The notes beneath the pieces were generated by a model. That model was not told where the DNA came from, ran no database searches, and worked only from the letters and a program-made list of their open reading frames with translations. DNA of 64,000 nt from Dactylorhiza incarnata (Eukaryota; Streptophyta; Magnoliopsida; Asparagales; Orchidaceae): positions 186,001-250,000 of the forward strand of contig JAWHQI010000023.1 of NCBI GenBank assembly GCA_033032865.1, given 5' to 3'. A program made the translations under genes and the position numbers. The number at the start of each line of letters is the position of its first letter. Positions within the stretch are counted from its first letter, which is position 1. Below, piece by piece: positions 21,676 through 32,323 of this stretch.

Positions 21676-22178
21676 ACGGTTGTTATTAGCATTGTACTTT
21701 TGACTATCCACAACTATTTGATAACCACAAATCACTAATTTCAAAAATGAATATCCGCAAACAAAATTGTTATTCACAAAGAAAATTTTTTAGAAATAAA
21801 AAATTAAAGGATTGTAAATAAAAGCACCACAATTACATTCATCAAAATACAATTATTTGCAATTGATTTATGAGAATGTATTTGGATCCGAGTTGTGAAT
21901 GATGATGGGGAAGAAGACACGGAGCTCCTTCGTGGAAGGCGTGTGAGTGTTGTCGTTCAGCTAATCTGCTATACTCGAATTAGCTCCATCCGATCAGCGG
22001 TGGTCTGGTGAGGCGAGCGATCGGGAGGCGGAAAGGGGAGAGCCGCGAACTACAAAGCACACGATAATGAAAGAGGCGGCTGCTTGGGAAGGAGGGTGCG
22101 GTTAGTCTTTGTAAAAGGCCCTAAAAATACCTAAATACGAGTAGGGATAGCCAAATTTATAGTGCTAATAACAATTGT
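21676..22178. repeat. MITE-like unit with about 19-bp terminal inverted repeats
   Basis: GAC-GGTTGTTATTAGCATT on the left and the complement of AGTGCTAATAACAATTGTC on the right share a perfect 12-bp core (TTGTTATTAGCA) about 490 bp apart. The interior is non-coding. I found no clear target duplication, so the family is not assigned. Confidence 0.35.
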
Positions 22179-22690
22179 CACAATAAGATCCTTCTATTCC
22201 ATTTCGTTCTGCAGGCTCATGCGTGTCTACCGGTGGAAATGCCTCAAAATTATGAGGTAAAATGTGTTTATTTACGATGACTGGGTCATTAACCTGATAA
22301 TTTCTGATTTGGGGCGGGTATGGGGGAAGAAATTGCGGTGGTAAAAGCCGGGTAGAGGTGAGTGGGGCCCAATCCACCGCCATCATCAGAGAGGCCCAAC
22401 TCTTACACCCTAATCCATTTCTTCCTTTGACCTAACTGTTCTCCGCAAAACCCTTGCCGCTCCTCTTCTTTCCCTCTCCCACCGTCTCCCCAACCACAAA
22501 TACCTCAAACCTAATCGAACCATACGAAGATGCAGATGAAAATCTAACACAGGATCAGATTACCCCCATCGATTCTTTCCCGTCCAATATAATCTCGCCG
22601 CTGCAATGGAGGAGAGGACGGCGTTGTTCCTTGCTAGCCGGTAACACGAGGTAAAAGGTCGTTCATTTTCCTCACCGACTCGCCCAACCA
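22179..22690 (+). promoter_or_regulatory. Upstream region and 5' leader of the AHL gene
   Basis: The stretch is non-repetitive. From about 22440 it is CT-rich and resembles a plant 5' leader. I see no convincing TATA box, so the transcription start is not placed. An upstream ATG at 22454 opens a 66-codon frame, in phase with AHL, that stops at 22654. Confidence 0.4.
22454..22654 (+). other. Possible upstream ORF of 66 codons in the AHL leader
   Basis: It ends 36 bp before the AHL ATG, in the same frame but separated by a TAA. The peptide is Pro/Ser-rich at its start with no recognised domain. It could reduce translation of AHL if the transcript starts upstream of it; whether it is transcribed is not shown by the sequence. 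Confidence 0.25.
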
Positions 22691-23497
22691 ATGGATCGGG
22701 TCACCGCCTCGTCCCACGTTCACCACCTCCATCCGCCCTTCCGCGTATCGCGTGACTTCCCCCTCCCCTTCAACAGTCATCCAATCTCGCACCATACCAA
22801 ATCTGAGGACGAGCTCAGCGCCGCTCCTCCCATCTCCGACGAACCCAAACTCGACTCCAATACTACCGACTGTGAACTAAACCGCCGACCCCGGGGTAGG
22901 CCGACAGGTTCTAAAAACCGGCCGAAGCCACCCATCATCATCACCCGCGACAGCCCCAACGCGCTTCGCTCTCATGTTATGGAGATATCCGCCGGCTGCG
23001 ACGTTGCTGAAAGCCTCGCCAGCTTCGCGGCCCGCCGCCAGCGCGGCGTCTGTATCTTGAGTGCTGGCGGTTCCGTCGTCAACGTCACCCTCCGCCAGCC
23101 AGGCTCCTCCTCCACCGTCATCACCCTTCACGGTCGCTTCGAAATACTATCCCTTTCCGGCTCGTTCCTGCCGGCACCAGCGCCGCTAGAGGCGTCCGGC
23201 CTCGTCGTCTACCTTGCCAGGGGACAGGGGCAGGTTGTCGGAGGTAGCGTCGTGGGTGCGTTGATTGCGTCCGGGCCTGTGGTGATCATGGCTGCGTCGT
23301 TTGGGAATGCGGCTTATGAGAGGCTGCCGCTTGATCAGGAAGAGGAGGCAGTGGCGGGGTCACCGGGGATGCCGGAAAACAGCATTTTGCAGCCGCCGCA
23401 GATCTTTCAAGGACTGACACCCAGTCTTTTGAACAACATGGAGATGATGCCCGGTGAGGGGAACAGCTGGACCATAGGCGGACGGAATCTTTTCTAG
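22691..23497 (+). CDS. AHL: AT-hook motif nuclear-localized (AHL) protein, clade A type
   Basis: An intact intronless 268-residue protein, the only clear host gene. AHL proteins bind AT-rich DNA, associate with the nuclear matrix and act in multimers to modulate transcription of growth, flowering and hormone genes. Order: variable His/Pro/Ser-rich N-terminus (1-63); one AT hook with core RGRP at 68-71 followed by TGSKNRPK (type I); a PPC/DUF296 domain from about 92 to 208, including [23 protein letters not shown] and the invariant GRFEIL (148-153); then a short C-terminal tail ending GGRNLF. A single type I hook plus PPC with no intron fits clade A. The coding sequence is GC-rich, unlike its surroundings. 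The ATG at 22691 gives a normal family length. The exact orthologue cannot be named. Confidence 0.92.
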   Translation: MDRVTASSHVHHLHPPFRVSRDFPLPFNSHPISHHTKSEDELSAAPPISDEPKLDSNTTDCELNRRPRGRPTGSKNRPKPPIIITRDSPNALRSHVMEISAGCDVAESLASFAARRQRGVCILSAGGSVVNVTLRQPGSSSTVITLHGRFEILSLSGSFLPAPAPLEASGLVVYLARGQGQVVGGSVVGALIASGPVVIMAASFGNAAYERLPLDQEEEAVAGSPGMPENSILQPPQIFQGLTPSLLNNMEMMPGEGNSWTIGGRNLF

Positions 23498-24380
23498 TCG
23501 CTTTTTTCGTGTCTTCTTTAATTAATTCTTCTTCATCGTTTCTGTTTAGTTTCAGGGGCAGGTTGTCTTCTTTATCTTATGTATGTTCAGGGTTAAAATG
23601 ATTGTTTCAAAAGTCTTGTATAAATTAAATGAATCCATGAGTTTCTGGGGAAAGACAAATACTGTTCTTTGTGGTTGCAGGGAAAATGGAAGCTCGACGA
23701 GCGATTCTGCCTCGTCTTTTTTCTTTGTAATACTTATTATACAGAGCGGAAAGCAGAGCTGGATTATGCTAAGCTATCTTGGATGCGAAAGGTGGAGATG
23801 GAGAAAACAAGTAATTGATTGATTTGCTGGGCAGGCTGAGCTTTCCCAACGTCTTTTTCTGCATAAACTTCGTCATAGAAACACTGCGAGAATCTTTGAC
23901 TTTCTCTATTTTACTACCTTTAGACTTTAGTCATAGAATACACAGTGTTGGAGTTATTATTTGTGACTTGCATAATTGGAGTTCTGCCTCACATAATGCG
24001 TCCACATGTGATAAAAACAAGGCGTTTATGATAATTTTCTTCGGCTTCTTGTTTCAGAGCTACAGTGCGGGTTACACGTGCGGGAATTGTTCTGTTGAGG
24101 ATGCTTGTTGGTCGAGGCAAAAATGGAGCGACATTAATAAGAAGAGGCAGGTAGGTATCGGCAAGGACAAAAACACAGGCTTTAAACTTTGTACCCCTTA
24201 GTTTTCAGCTTTTACTGACAGAGAACACGTGGCAATGAGCAGGGGAGAGATGAGGAGAGGATGTAGATTTTTGGGGTATAATGAGAAAACATTTAGTATT
24301 TGGCTGGAAATGTTAGCAATTTGAAAACAGAACATTGTGAAAAACAAGTAAGACACGGAGAGGAGAAAACAGAGAGATTT
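23498..24380 (+). other. AHL 3' flank, no further gene seen
   Basis: It begins with TTAATTAATTC-type AT-rich sequence expected of a 3' UTR. Candidate polyadenylation elements (ATAAATTAAATGAA near 23620) follow. Open frames here are short and show no domain. Confidence 0.4.
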
Positions 24381-24421
24381 CATTTCATAATGTTTTCCAA
24401 CTTGCTCTTACATTTCATTTT
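24381..24421 (+). repeat. 41-bp direct repeat, left copy
   Basis: Starts CATTTCATAATGTTTTCC and ends ACATTTCATTTT. An identical copy lies at 24987-25027. The two flank a 565-bp segment of different, more GC-rich sequence. Confidence 0.85.
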
Positions 24422-24986
24422 GGGTCCGTTCGGCGTGCAGAAATTTACTTTCTGGAATTGGCATTAGGTTCCAGAAAGCCAATTCTGTTGTTCGGCAGGA
24501 CGGAATTGGGTGGATATTGGCTTTGAGAACAAAGCCGTTGGCTTTTGCGCTTAGCTAAAAATAGAATTCTCGAATTCTTAGCTCTCCCGGTCGGTTTTCC
24601 GCAAATTTCATCCAGCCCCATCCCGCGACTTCCCTCCCGACGCTGCAGAGGTCTTCTTCTTCGCCTCTTTTCTGGTAGAGAGCAGCCCCCTCTTCTCTCG
24701 CAGGGAGTCTTCATCTTCCCTGCGGCTTTGGAGAAGGCAAGCAACAGCGACAGTTATCAGTCTAGGAAGTCGGCGACCATCAAGTCTACTCATGCCGATC
24801 TGCAAATCGCAAGAGGATCCACTTCAGTTCTTGATAGATCGGCAATCACCTTTCATAGATCTTACGGCAGATCGAGAGAAGGAGAAGCCGGCCCTTTATT
24901 CCGCTGGGATCTCTACTGTCAACACGCCATGAAAGGGCGTCTGGGTTGCAACCCTCCATCGTCGGATGGCAATCAACTTGCTCTTA
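24422..24986 (+). other. 565-bp segment between 41-bp direct repeats
   Basis: It starts GGGTCCGTTCGGCG and contains CT-rich leader-like sequence and a frame open from 24545 to 25081 with no recognised domain. It may be an inserted element or a captured gene fragment, or the bracket may come from a local duplication. Confidence 0.35.
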
Positions 24987-25027
24987 CATTTCATAATGTT
25001 TTCCAACTTGCTCTTACATTTCATTTT
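24987..25027 (+). repeat. 41-bp direct repeat, right copy
   Basis: Exact copy of 24381-24421. The 17 bp preceding it (AACTTGCTCTTACATTT-like) also resemble the repeat's own interior, suggesting slippage or repair-mediated duplication. Confidence 0.85.
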
Positions 25028-25107
25028 AAGTTTTTAGGTTTATGGGGCTATTTTATATTAATACATTTGCCGCAGGAATAGCGTTTGACGCAGAATTTCT
25101 GCTTTAG

Positions 25108-25305
25108 GCTTCGTTTGGCACGGCGGTAGTGGTCATGAACGCCCGACCTCACCTAAAAAATTACATTCACTTTTATGTTCAAAATTATTCTTCTTTTCTT
25201 TTTAGCGGTTATAAATGTTATGTCAAACATGCATTTTATGATGGTGACGTTTTTATCTAAACTCACCGGAGCAAAAATGCCCCGCCAAACGGAGAGTCTC
25301 TTTGG
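25108..25305. mobile_element. Putative MITE of about 200 bp
   Basis: The left end AGGCTTCGTTTGGCACGG and the complement of the right end (AGACTCTCCGTTTGGCGGGG) form imperfect terminal inverted repeats around CGTTTGGC, a sequence common at ends of small plant DNA elements. The interior is AT-rich and non-coding. No clear target duplication was found. Confidence 0.4.
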
Positions 25306-25439
25306 TTCCTGATGTTATACATGTCGGTTGAAGTGGAATGACGATTCAGATTGCACAATTAATACCCCATCTTAATTTGGTCGGGCGATAATTTCATCTT
25401 TTTCTGCATCTTGATGAATTTGCCTCCGGTTAGGGGTGC

Positions 25440-26330
25440 TAGCATTGTGTTGGCAAATGTTGGGTTTCTCAGGCATCATATGCGCAGTAAAATATTTGAT
25501 TGAAAGTCAAAAGGCGATCTTGTGAAAAATCAAAAGATCAAGAACGAGTTTATATCTGCGTTGAGATCACAGTTTCGAGATGGATAATAGTCGTGGAAAT
25601 ATCGTAACGTAGAACGAAATCTACGTCTCTATGGGTATCCACACAGAATGCCGGAAACACCTCACCGTTCGTCCCACGAACTCGGGCTGGAAGATGATCG
25701 TCATTCTTCGTCTCCACGAAATACTAGTTTCTCTTATCTTGGAGAGGATGCAACTAATGACGGCTAAAAGAATCGTGTCTCATAAAACCCTAAAACACAG
25801 TATATATATTGCGGTTTCATAAACTGTCTAACTTTGTGTCTGAGAGGAGAAATACGAGCAACATGTGCTGCGAATACTATTCGACACATGCGTCGAATTG
25901 TACCTTACTATTTGACATAACGCCTATTTCTACAAATCAACGCTAGTGTCGAATACTATCTGATAGCATTGTATTCTGATAAGCGCACACAAATTCGATA
26001 TTGCGTCGAATAGTCCCACTATTTGATGCATAAGAGCATTTCCTTGAATTCAGCGCATGCATCGAATAGTCCGACTAATCGATGCAGTGGAAACTCTTTC
26101 TATGAATTCAACGCCTCCGTCGAATGTCATCAGTTAAGGTTTGGTTCATAACCAACACGTTCATTTATCCAATTTTTGTATGTTCTTCACATGCAACCTC
26201 ATAGGCTTATATCGCGTTGACCGCAAGACCAAAAATTTGATCACTTCTAGATCATAGAAGTATAAAATAATTTTTATACCATTTATTGCATTGGGCCCCA
26301 AGTAAAGGCGGATCAGAAATTCAGACCAGC
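25440..26330 (-). repeat. Probable minus-strand LTR fragment with GCGTCGAAT palindrome cluster
   Basis: Read on the minus strand, a CpG inverted-motif cluster (26125-25857) precedes a TATA-like AATATATATA (25801-25810), the same order as in the other LTRs. The motifs are like those of E1. The LTR ends cannot be placed exactly. No ORF in the stretch is supported. Confidence 0.4.
25857..26125 (-). repeat. GTCGAAT/ATTCGAC palindrome cluster
   Basis: Examples: ATTCGAC-acatgc-GTCGAAT at 25879-25898 (7-bp arms) and GCATCGAATAGT-ccg-ACTAATCGATGC at 26059-26085 (12-bp arms, one mismatch). Related blocks are spaced about 55-70 bp apart. Confidence 0.7.
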
Positions 26331-26915
26331 TGGCGTGAAAATTCAGCGCCAGAAAACACGCATCGACATATTAAACGCTAGTTTCTTTTCTGTTCTTTCT
26401 CGCTCATTCGCTCTCCTCCGCTCCGACACTCCTCCAGTCCTCTCGTCGTCATTCTCCTCTCTACCCCTTTCCAGTCCAGCTCTCCTCCAGGCTCCGACCG
26501 TCCGGCGTCGGTGCTTCGCCCAATCACCCAAGCCTTCGCGTCTTCGCCCAAGGGCCAACTGGCCAAGGCTTCGCCGCTTAGCCCAACGGCCAAAGGCTTC
26601 ATCGCTTCGCCCAAAGGATCACAAGTCGGCGAGTCCTTATTCCTGAAGTCTGCAAAGGTATTAATGTATAAAATTTCAACAGCCCTATTTATTTGAGTAC
26701 CGTCATCCTACAGTTTGTTAAGTCTTAAGTGTGTATTTTTTGATCAAGTTGTTTCCTAGTAGTTAAATTAAGTAATTTCGGATAGTAGTAATCCTATCAA
26801 GTGTATATTTCGAATAGTTTCAACTCTCATTCTCTTCAATTATATCTTGAATCTTAACTCTTAAGAAAATATATTTTTATACTATTAACGACAAAAATTT
26901 TCAGTTTAGGTTATT
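26331..26915 (+). other. Leader-like sequence upstream of the hAT fragment
   Basis: CT-rich with short CTTCGCCCAA repeats at about 26513-26620, and AT-rich after 26650. The open frames follow the low-complexity repeats and have no recognised domain. It may be the 5' part of the hAT-type unit at 26916. Confidence 0.35.
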
Positions 26916-27113
26916 ATGAAAACAATTAACTCATTTTTCAATAAGAAGACGTCATCGGAAGCCTCCCCATCTTCCTTGCCTACTGATTCATCGGTAGTTG
27001 AGAAATTTCCACTTGTTTTTGAGCGAGATCCCGGATTACGACCTCAAATTTGGGAATATCCTATTGATCAACAAGATGAAATGCGACTAAAGGGAAAAGA
27101 AGAGCTTAATTAA
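26916..27113 (+). pseudogene. hAT-family transposase fragment (TTF-type N-terminus)
   Basis: A 65-codon frame beginning MKTINSFFNKKTSSEA and containing DPGLRPQIWEYPIDQQDEMR. This matches the region just before the TTF zinc finger of plant hAT transposases and domesticated ZMYM1-like proteins, where DPGLRP and a following YP motif are characteristic. The zinc finger, catalytic core and dimerisation domain are absent; the frame ends at a TAA and gypsy LTR sequence begins soon after. It is a remnant, not a working gene. Confidence 0.6.
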
Positions 27114-27120
27114 AAAAAAG

Positions 27121-27557
27121 AACTAAATGTGAAAACGTAATTCTAAAATATTATAGAAATTAGACTAAGAAGAATTTCTCACTGGGTATGTGTTATACTC
27201 ACCCTTTCGTTCTACATTTTTTTCAGGACTTAGGAAGTACCCATGAAGCTGGTGATGATATAGATCTTCCAAGATCCCAAGCAGAAGTATGTGTTATCTT
27301 AAAGTTTTCTTTTGTGGCCTACGAGCCAAGTTATAAGTTGTAATAACATTTAAATAAAGTAATGTAAACTTATGTTTGTACAAGGTATTTTGAATTAATA
27401 AAAGTTGTAATAGTTGGCTCTTTGTGTTCATGGGGTATGGATTCATTGTGTAATAATACTAAATTTACAGGTATGTTATAAAGTAATATTTACTAAAGAA
27501 TATAATGAATAGCTTGTGCCTGTGTGCTAGAATAGAATTGCCTTTTCAGATGTTACA
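27121..27557 (+). repeat. E5 5' LTR, 3' portion only
   Basis: It ends TGTTACA at 27557, just before the PBS-like TCGTATCAGAGC. It contains a transcript-end-like GTAATAACATTTAAATAAAG region and GGTATGTGTTATACTCACCC, of the kind seen near the 3' end of Tekay LTRs. The left limit is approximate, adjoining the hAT fragment. Confidence 0.45.
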
Positions 27558-27568
27558 ACTTAGAGTTT

Positions 27569-27580
27569 TCGTATCAGAGC
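27569..27580 (+). other. Primer binding site of E5, degraded
   Basis: TCGTATCAGAGC, one of twelve bases different from TGGTATCAGAGC, lies 11 bp after the LTR end. This fits a tRNA-iMet-primed chromovirus. Confidence 0.6.
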
Positions 27581-27638
27581 TAGGTTTAGGATCCGAGAAT
27601 GCGCGCACACGAAAGGGCCATAGGAATTAATTTTTTTA

Positions 27639-28709
27639 GTGTTAATATTAATAAATAAGTCAAATGCTAATAGTGACACTTCTGTCATTATTCAGGAAGT
27701 CCGAGAACCTACGACGCAAGCACAGTCTATAGAGGGTGTAAATACAGTGAATACACCACAAGTAATTTTGGAAAATAATCGGAGTACTACTGGTGCAGGA
27801 CTTTCCATAGATGATTTGACTCGAGTGTTTACTCAAGTAGCTGAAGCGATTCGATCAGCTCCAATTCCAACTCCAGTTCTTGAACGAATTGCCCCAGTAA
27901 CTGAAGGTGTACATATGGAACGCTTTATCAAGCAATTTCAGGACTTCAGGCCAACATCTTTTCGATGAGGGGTTCCACCACTAGAGATAGAAGAATGGAT
28001 TACACGAATTGAAGAAATTCTGGATACAATGGTGTGCCCTCCCGAGAGAAGAGTAGCATTAGCAACCTTCATGCTTGAAGGAGAAGCTAAAAGATGGTGG
28101 AAGAGACTTCTTCAAGGAAAATTTGCTGGTAAGGAAGTATCGACAATTACTTGGAAGGAATTTGTACAAGAGTTCACAAATTGGTTCGTTCCCCTCTCAG
28201 CAAAGAGGGAAATGCAGGAGAAATTCCTCAGACTATTTCAGGGCAATAATTCGGTTCTTCAGTATGAAGAAGAATTCTCTCATTTAGCATTTTATGCAGA
28301 GAACCTGGTTGATTCAGAAGGAGAGAGGTGCTATCACTTCTTAAAAGGACTTAGAGACTCCATTCGTCATCTCTTGATCCCTATGCGAATCTCCAAGTAT
28401 GGTGAGTTGGTAGAAGTAGCTAAAATGTTGGAGAAAGATGAGAAGATTCAGAGAAAAAGAGATTTCAAGAAGAGGAAGTTTCCTGGCCCATCTCAGGGCA
28501 GTAAAAACCAGGGATCTGGGTCTTCTTCTGGGTCCAAGTGGAAGCAACAAAAGATCGTACGCAATCAACTTCGCAAGTACAGTCCGGTAATAAAAGTAAT
28601 CAGAAAGGTACGGGTCCAGTGCCTTGCAAAAAGTGTAATAAAAAACACTCTGGAGAATGTCTTGCAGGATCAGGAGTCTGTTATAAATGTAGAAAACGAG
28701 GGCATTTAG
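27639..28709 (+). pseudogene. E5 Gag, N-terminal and capsid part
   Basis: The frame reads to a TGA at 27966-27968, then continues in another phase at about 28029 with VALATFMLEGEAKRWWKRLL, TWKEFVQEFTNWFVP and FLRLFQGNNSVLQYEEEFSHLA, the Retrotrans_gag capsid pattern. A basic linker [17 protein letters not shown] follows. Near 28535 the reading moves to the frame that holds the zinc knuckle. The tail of this frame beyond that point is nonsense. Confidence 0.75.
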
Positions 28710-29881
28710 CTAAAGCCTGTCCCAATGCTCCGCAAAGGATAGAGGAAAATAGATCATGGGGACCACCCCCGCAGAAGATGTTTTGTATTGGCTCCACTAG
28801 TGATCAGGAGAAAGGCAAAATGACAGAATCAGTAGCTTCTGAAGCCCCTCTTCCAGATGTAGCAAATCAACCCGTGCAACCAAGGGTGTTTTCCCTTGGG
28901 CATCAGGAGGCAAAGGAAGACGAGACAGTGGTTGCATGTATTGCTTATACGTCTTCACATACTGCTAAAATTCCGTTTGACACTGGTGCTTCACATTCTT
29001 TTATATCCGAGAAGTTGGTGAGAACAACAAGATTACATCCGTATAAAACCACTTCAGCTCTTAATGTAATAATGCCCAATAATACAACTACTACAACAAA
29101 TTTAAGATGTATAATTAAGTTATCATTAGAAGGTCATGAATTAAGCCTCGATGCAGCAATCTTGCCCTTGGGAAAATTCGATATAATTTTAGGAATGGAT
29201 TGGTTGTCACTTAATAATGCTTCCATCCATTGTCAAAGAAAGGAAGTTAGTATCAAAATTCAAGCCCAAGAAATTATTTTCAAAGGAATTACATGTGTTT
29301 CTAATGTGCTTATTTCCTCCATGAAGGCAATTAAACAAATTAAGAAAGGTCGAGATTCTTTCCTTTTATTAATTAAAGGAGAAAGTAAGACGGAAGTTAA
29401 AATAGAAGATGTGCCAGTTGTTTCAGAATACTTAGAAGTCCTCCCCGTGGAATTGTCGGGCATCCCTCCAAAAAGAGAAGTTGAGTTTTCTATTAATCTT
29501 ATACCAGGAGCTCAACCTGTCGCTAGAACCCCATATGGAATGGCCCCAAAAGAGGTAGCAGAATTAAACATTCAATTACAAGAGCTTCTTGATAAGAAAT
29601 TTATCCGACCTAGTTCCTCTCCATGGGGAGCTCCAGTCTTGTTTGTTAAAAAGAAAGACGGTAGTATGCGCATTTGCATTGATTATCGAGAACTCAACAA
29701 ATTGACAATCAAAAATAAATATCCACTACCAAGAATTAATGATCTTTTTGATCAACTAGAAGGAGCTTCAATATTTTCCAAGATAGATTTGAGGTCTGGA
29801 TATCATCAACTGGGTGTCAAGGAGGAAGATATTTCTAAAACAGCTTTCAGCACAAGGTACGGTCATTTGAATTTACTATGA
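28538..29881 (+). pseudogene. E5 Gag knuckle, protease and N-terminal reverse transcriptase
   Basis: About 447 codons. [14 protein letters not shown] is the Gag zinc knuckle, preceded by a partial [12 protein letters not shown]. Then come [13 protein letters not shown] (aspartic protease active site D-T-G), [19 protein letters not shown], and RT with [41 protein letters not shown] and [13 protein letters not shown]. It breaks off at [10 protein letters not shown], where one base appears deleted near 29870; the RT continues in the next frame. Confidence 0.85.
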
Positions 29882-30267
29882 TGCCCTTTGGTTTGACCAA
29901 TGCACCAAAGGTTTTCATGGATCTTATGAACCGAGTATTCAAGGAATATTTAGACAAATATGTCATTGTTTTTATTGATGACATTTTAATTTATTCAAAA
30001 GGTAAATCGGAATACGCATCACACTTACGATCAGTTTTACAACTTCTGAAATATCATGAACTTTATGCCAAATACTCGAAATGTAAATTTTGGTTAGAAG
30101 AAGTGTCTTTTCTTGGGCATATCATTAATAAGGAAGGATTGACTGTAGACCCACAAAAGATTGAAGCTATTCAGAATTGGCCGAGGCCTACCTCCGTGAC
30201 AGAGATAATAAGTTTTCTAGGTTTGGCTAGCTATTACAAAAGGTTTTTGAAGGATTTTCTAAAATAG
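29878..30267 (+). pseudogene. E5 reverse transcriptase, catalytic part
   Basis: [20 protein letters not shown] leads to [13 protein letters not shown], with the intact FIDD catalytic box, then [20 protein letters not shown], the RT thumb and connection. It ends at a TAG (30265-30267); the natural sequence continues in the next frame (about one base lost near 30257). Confidence 0.85.
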
Positions 30268-30275
30268 CACTGCCA

Positions 30276-30839
30276 ATGACTACTTTAACTCGCAAGGGAG
30301 TTCGCTTTAATTGGAATCAAGAATGTGAAAATGCTTTTTCAGAACTTAAGGTGCGACTTACATCAGCTCCAATTTTAGTAATGCCCTCTGGATCAGAAGG
30401 TTTCCAAATATTCAGCGATGCATCTTTGAAAGGTCTTGGGTGTGTTTTAATGCAGAATGGAAAGGTTATAGCATATGCCTCTCGACAGCTCAAAGACTGT
30501 CAAAAGAATTATCCTACTCATGATTTGGAGCTCGCAGCTATAATATTTGCTCTTAAGATTTGGAGACACTATCTTTATAGAATAAGATGTGAAATCTTTA
30601 CAAATCATAAAAGACTTAAATATATTTTTAATCAGAAAGAGTTGATAAAAGACTATGATTTAGAAATTCAGTATCATCCTGGTAAAGGCAATGTAGTGGC
30701 AGTTGCTTTAAGTAGAAAGAATACAGCTACAGGCTTTTGGATAATTACTCAACAAAAGGAATTGTTACTTGAACTTGAGAAACTTGAAATAGAGGTAGTC
30801 CGCTCAACGGAAGAGGTAGACAAAGCTATATGTTGCTAG
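30276..30839 (+). pseudogene. E5 RNase H, catalytic residues altered
   Basis: [20 protein letters not shown] carries the first acidic residue, [22 protein letters not shown] the Glu-containing helix, and [16 protein letters not shown] the third block, where the usual TDHK has become TNHK. QKEL then joins directly to IKDYD, missing about 10 residues present in the E8 copy ([19 protein letters not shown], 56811-56870). The final motif reads VVAVALSRK instead of VVADALSRK. Two catalytic Asp are therefore lost. Confidence 0.8.
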
Positions 30840-30918
30840 ATGGAAATACAATACACTATTAAAGATCAAATTAAGTCCGCAACTAGTACTGATACATTCT
30901 TATCAAAGGTGATCAAAC

Positions 30919-32286
30919 TTGTTAATGAAGGAAAAAACAAAAGATTTCTCTTTTGAAGGTGAACTTATCATTTTTAAAGGACGAGTTTGTGTTCCAGAGA
31001 TGTGGGAACTTCAGGAGAAGATTTTGCAGGAGTCACATCACTCAGGATACTCAATTCATCCCGGCAGCACGAAAATGTATCAAGATTTGAAACAACGTTT
31101 TTGGTGGCCACATTTGAAAAATGATATCATTCAATTTATTGCCAAGTGCCATACATGCCAAGTTGTTAAAGGAGAACATAAAAGGCCCGGTGGATTATTA
31201 CAATCGTTACCCATTCCTGAGTGGAAGTGGGATGACAGAGTAATAGATTTTGTGCATGGTTTACCAAGAAATTATAAAGGACGTGATTCAATTTGGGTGA
31301 TTGTTGACAGACTCACAAAATCAGCAAACTTCTTACCAAACAAACACACTGATTCAGGAGAAATTCTCGCACCGCAGTACATACGAGAAATTGTTAGACT
31401 TCATGGAATTCCGAAAACAATTGTATCAGACAGAGATGGAAGATTTACTGCAAAAGAATGGAGACTAATCCATAAACTCTTGGATACTAAATTAAATTAT
31501 AGTACAGCCTTTCATCCACAGACAGATGACCAATCAGAGAGAACTATCCAAATCTTAGAAGATCTTTTGAGAATGTGTGTCTTTGACTTTGGAGGGTCAT
31601 GGGAAGATCATCTCCCTCTAATAGAATTTTCTTATAACAATAGTTTTCAAACAAGTATTAAAATGTCTCCTTTTGAAGCACTTTACGGAAGAATATGCAG
31701 AACACCTTTGCATTGGGGAGAAAGAGAAGATACAGTTTTGATGGACAGATCATTTGCAGATGACATTAGTAAAAATTTGAAAATTATTCAAGAAAGGTTA
31801 AAAACAGCACAAGATAGACAAAGAAAATATTATGATGTCAAGCATAGAAAAGTGGAGTTTTTAATAAGAGATGAAGTCTGCTTAAAAATCAAACCATTTT
31901 GCGGTGCAACCAGAATAAAAAGCCTGGGTAAATTGAGCCCCCGCTTTGTAGGTCCTTTTAAAGTTTTAGAAAGAATTGGGCCAGTAGCATATAAACTTGC
32001 ATTGCCTGAAGAATTAAGTGGATTGCATAATGTATTTCATGTCTCTACACTCAGAAAATTTATATCATATCCAGATAAAAGTATACCAATTTCAGAAGTA
32101 CAGGTGGATGCAGATCTATCCAGTCCAACGCGACCATTGAAGATTATTGATCAACGCAGTAAACAATTGCGGAACAGAGTAGTAAATTATGTTAAGTTTT
32201 GGTGGAATGGTAGAACTCAACAGGAAGCAACTTGGGAGAAAGAAGATGTTATGAGAAGAGATTATCCCTTTCTTTTTGAAACTTAA
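30919..32286 (+). pseudogene. E5 integrase with C-terminal chromodomain
   Basis: A long open stretch of 455 codons. The HHCC zinc domain includes HHSGYSIHPG and CHTCQ. The DDE core has WVIVDRLTKS (first Asp), VSDRDGRF (second Asp) and SERTIQILEDL (Glu). The C-terminal GPFKVLERIGPVAYKLALP module, the LHNVFHVSTLRKF motif and a chromodomain-like VNYVKFWWNGRTQQEATWEKEDVM follow. The chromodomain can direct insertion to heterochromatin in this lineage. The start is uncertain; a stop at 30837-30839 separates it from RNase H. Confidence 0.85.
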
Positions 32287-32309
32287 TTTTCGAGGACGAA
32301 AATTTCAGT

Positions 32310-32323
32310 AAGGTGGGGAGATT
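32310..32323 (+). other. Polypurine tract of E5
   Basis: AAGGTGGGGAGATT directly precedes the LTR start TGTGACATCC. Confidence 0.7.

Noticed and set aside
23583..24201. Small frames downstream of AHL as extra exons or genes
   Set aside because: No domain, no convincing splice pattern, and AT-rich composition typical of 3' flank.
24545..25081. 178-codon frame between and across the 41-bp repeats
   Set aside because: Runs through one copy of the direct repeat and has no recognised domain or conserved motif.
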